A stretch of DNA of 64,000 nt from Monosporascus cannonballus. Its lineage: Eukaryota; Ascomycota; Sordariomycetes; Xylariales. The notes beneath the pieces are model-generated. The model was not told where the DNA came from, searched no databases, and saw nothing but the letters and a program-made list of their open reading frames with translations. The stretch spans positions 29,965 to 93,964 of the forward strand of contig QJNS01000286.1 of NCBI GenBank assembly GCA_004154925.1, read 5' to 3'. Shown here piece after piece: positions 62,943 through 64,000 of this stretch (position 1 is the stretch's first letter; every line of letters starts with the position of its first letter). The translations under genes were made by a program, and so were the position numbers.

Positions 62943-64000
62943 GAGCTGTTCTTGGGCGTTCGCTAGTATTGTTTACATCACTCCCCACCATCCCTGCACG
63001 TACAACTTTCATTCGCTGTTGCTAAATATGCAGAGGTCTACCTTTCGAGGTAGACCAGAACTGTCATTGTTTGTGAATATAAACATGTGCGCTTCCTATG
63101 CATGCCTGCCTGACAAAGAGGGGATCGCGTCATGTTGTGCTAGCCTCTAGGTCGGACGGATTATGATGTTGCCTAACATGTTGGGAAGCTGGAAAAGGGG
63201 GAAGATAGGGCGGGACGGAAGGGGGCGGGCTAGCGAGTATCAAGCTGGAACACGCGGCACGGCCGCCTATAGTCCTCCCAGTAGAGCAATACCAGTCGCC
63301 TACAAATCTGCAGTGCCATTCTCAGATATTCATAATCTGGGTAATGTGATGCATTAGAGCATCAATAATTTGGAGTAACCGCTTTGAGTTGGGTTTCGCG
63401 GTGCACCCCTTCGAACTGACTCACTGATAAAAAGAGAAAGATCTTGACAAGACCGTGGTTACGCCATGAAGTTCTTGCCAGTAGATCTGTCCAGTTCAAG
63501 CGAGGTAATAGCCCAGCACCGATGGCAGGTAGTCTCCAGTATAAGCCATTGGCTTATTTATTTTCTACGCTAGGAAGAGCCCTTTGTGTTCAGAGAAGAT
63601 TCTGTCTGCCACTCTTGTCATTTGATAGAGAGCTTCGTGTACCATACCGTATTTGAGGGGGGGGGGAGGGGGGGGAACAGCACGTTGCGGTTGGCCACCA
63701 ACGATATATCCCATATTTCCTCCATGTCTAAACCATGGTGAGAACGTCGCGGGTAGAAAATTACCGGGCCATAACTCTTTCCTCCGCCAAGGAATCCCCA
63801 AGGGATCCCTCAAAAACGTTAACCATAAGCCTATAGCCTGCCAAACTCAACTATCTCGGGCGGTACTAAGGCAGCGAAGACGATGCCGCCCCACTCATAC
63901 ATCTCACTCCTATTCCGAGATATGCTTTACAGTAGGTTATGAAGCAGATGAAATGTCTGCTACGTCGACGGCCACTACCATATCTGCTGCTCCCAATGCC
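62943..64000. other. Gene-poor sequence to the right edge
   Basis: No supported gene. It contains a perfect 9-bp hairpin (63,035-63,056), a purine-rich stretch (about 63,180-63,235) and a G10-A-G8 run (63,657-63,675). Confidence 0.5.
63035..63056. repeat. Perfect 9-bp inverted repeat with TTCG loop
   Basis: GGTCTACCT, loop TTCG, AGGTAGACC. It could form a stem-loop in RNA or a cruciform in DNA. There is no U tract and no adjacent gene end, so I do not call it a terminator. Confidence 0.85.

Noticed and set aside
63565..63813. 82-residue minus-strand frame with a proline run
   Set aside because: The proline run is only the translated G-run; no other signal.
1..64000. CRISPR array, biosynthetic gene cluster, prophage or toxin system
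   Set aside because: No regular spaced repeats, no polyketide or peptide synthetase, and no phage or toxin genes were seen; the intact genes are fungal housekeeping genes.

Overview
The window looks like nuclear DNA of a filamentous ascomycete (Pezizomycotina, probably a Sordariomycete). The genes are interrupted by short introns (47-205 nt) with GT..AG ends and CTRAC-type branch points. The proteins match fungal housekeeping families. A central block of about 32 kb has the signature of repeat-induced point mutation (RIP): extreme AT content, transposon relics full of stop codons, and repeat copies that differ only by transitions.

Left gene arm (1-23.39 kb). Six conserved genes lie here: midasin MDN1 (minus, C-terminus beyond the left edge), mitochondrial ribosomal protein bL12m/MNP1 (plus), a ketopantoate reductase (minus), CTD-kinase subunit CTK3 (minus), pyrroline-5-carboxylate reductase PRO3 (plus) and histone acetyltransferase HAT1 (minus). 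They act separately, in 60S ribosome assembly, mitochondrial translation, pantothenate/CoA synthesis, RNA polymerase II CTD phosphorylation, proline synthesis and histone H4 acetylation. Their order is an ordinary fungal housekeeping arrangement, not an operon. I resolved the exons by splice signals and reading frame. Intergenic spaces on this side carry scattered TACCTA/TAGGTA motifs.

Central AT-rich block (about 23.39-55.2 kb). No intact gene is visible. Four transposon relics can be recognised. (1) A 2.1-kb DNA transposon at 23,721-25,859 has imperfect terminal inverted repeats of about 43 bp. (2) A complete-ended Ty3/gypsy chromovirus at 29,531-35,158 has two 422-bp LTRs and a perfect 5-bp target duplication. 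It has lost part of gag-protease and carries an accessory ORF relic on the opposite strand. (3) A second gypsy family is present as a relic with one LTR at about 38.77-43.64 kb. (4) A more decayed copy of that same family, with both LTRs, lies at about 46.23-52.61 kb. The stretches between them are almost pure A+T with no readable content. The block could be a centromere core, a pericentromeric segment or simply an AT-isochore. Sequence alone does not decide.

Right gene arm (55.2-64.0 kb). A ZIP9-type zinc transporter (with a 17-nt microexon) and a Cdc4/Pop1-type F-box WD40 protein are both on the plus strand. They are followed by about 2.7 kb of gene-poor DNA holding a short fragment of a DNA-3-methyladenine glycosylase gene, a perfect hairpin and a G-run.

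I found no convincing undescribed molecular system. The items most worth a second look are the accessory antisense ORF in the chromovirus, the unassigned TIR element, the layered decay inside the AT block, its possible centromere identity, and the glycosylase fragment.
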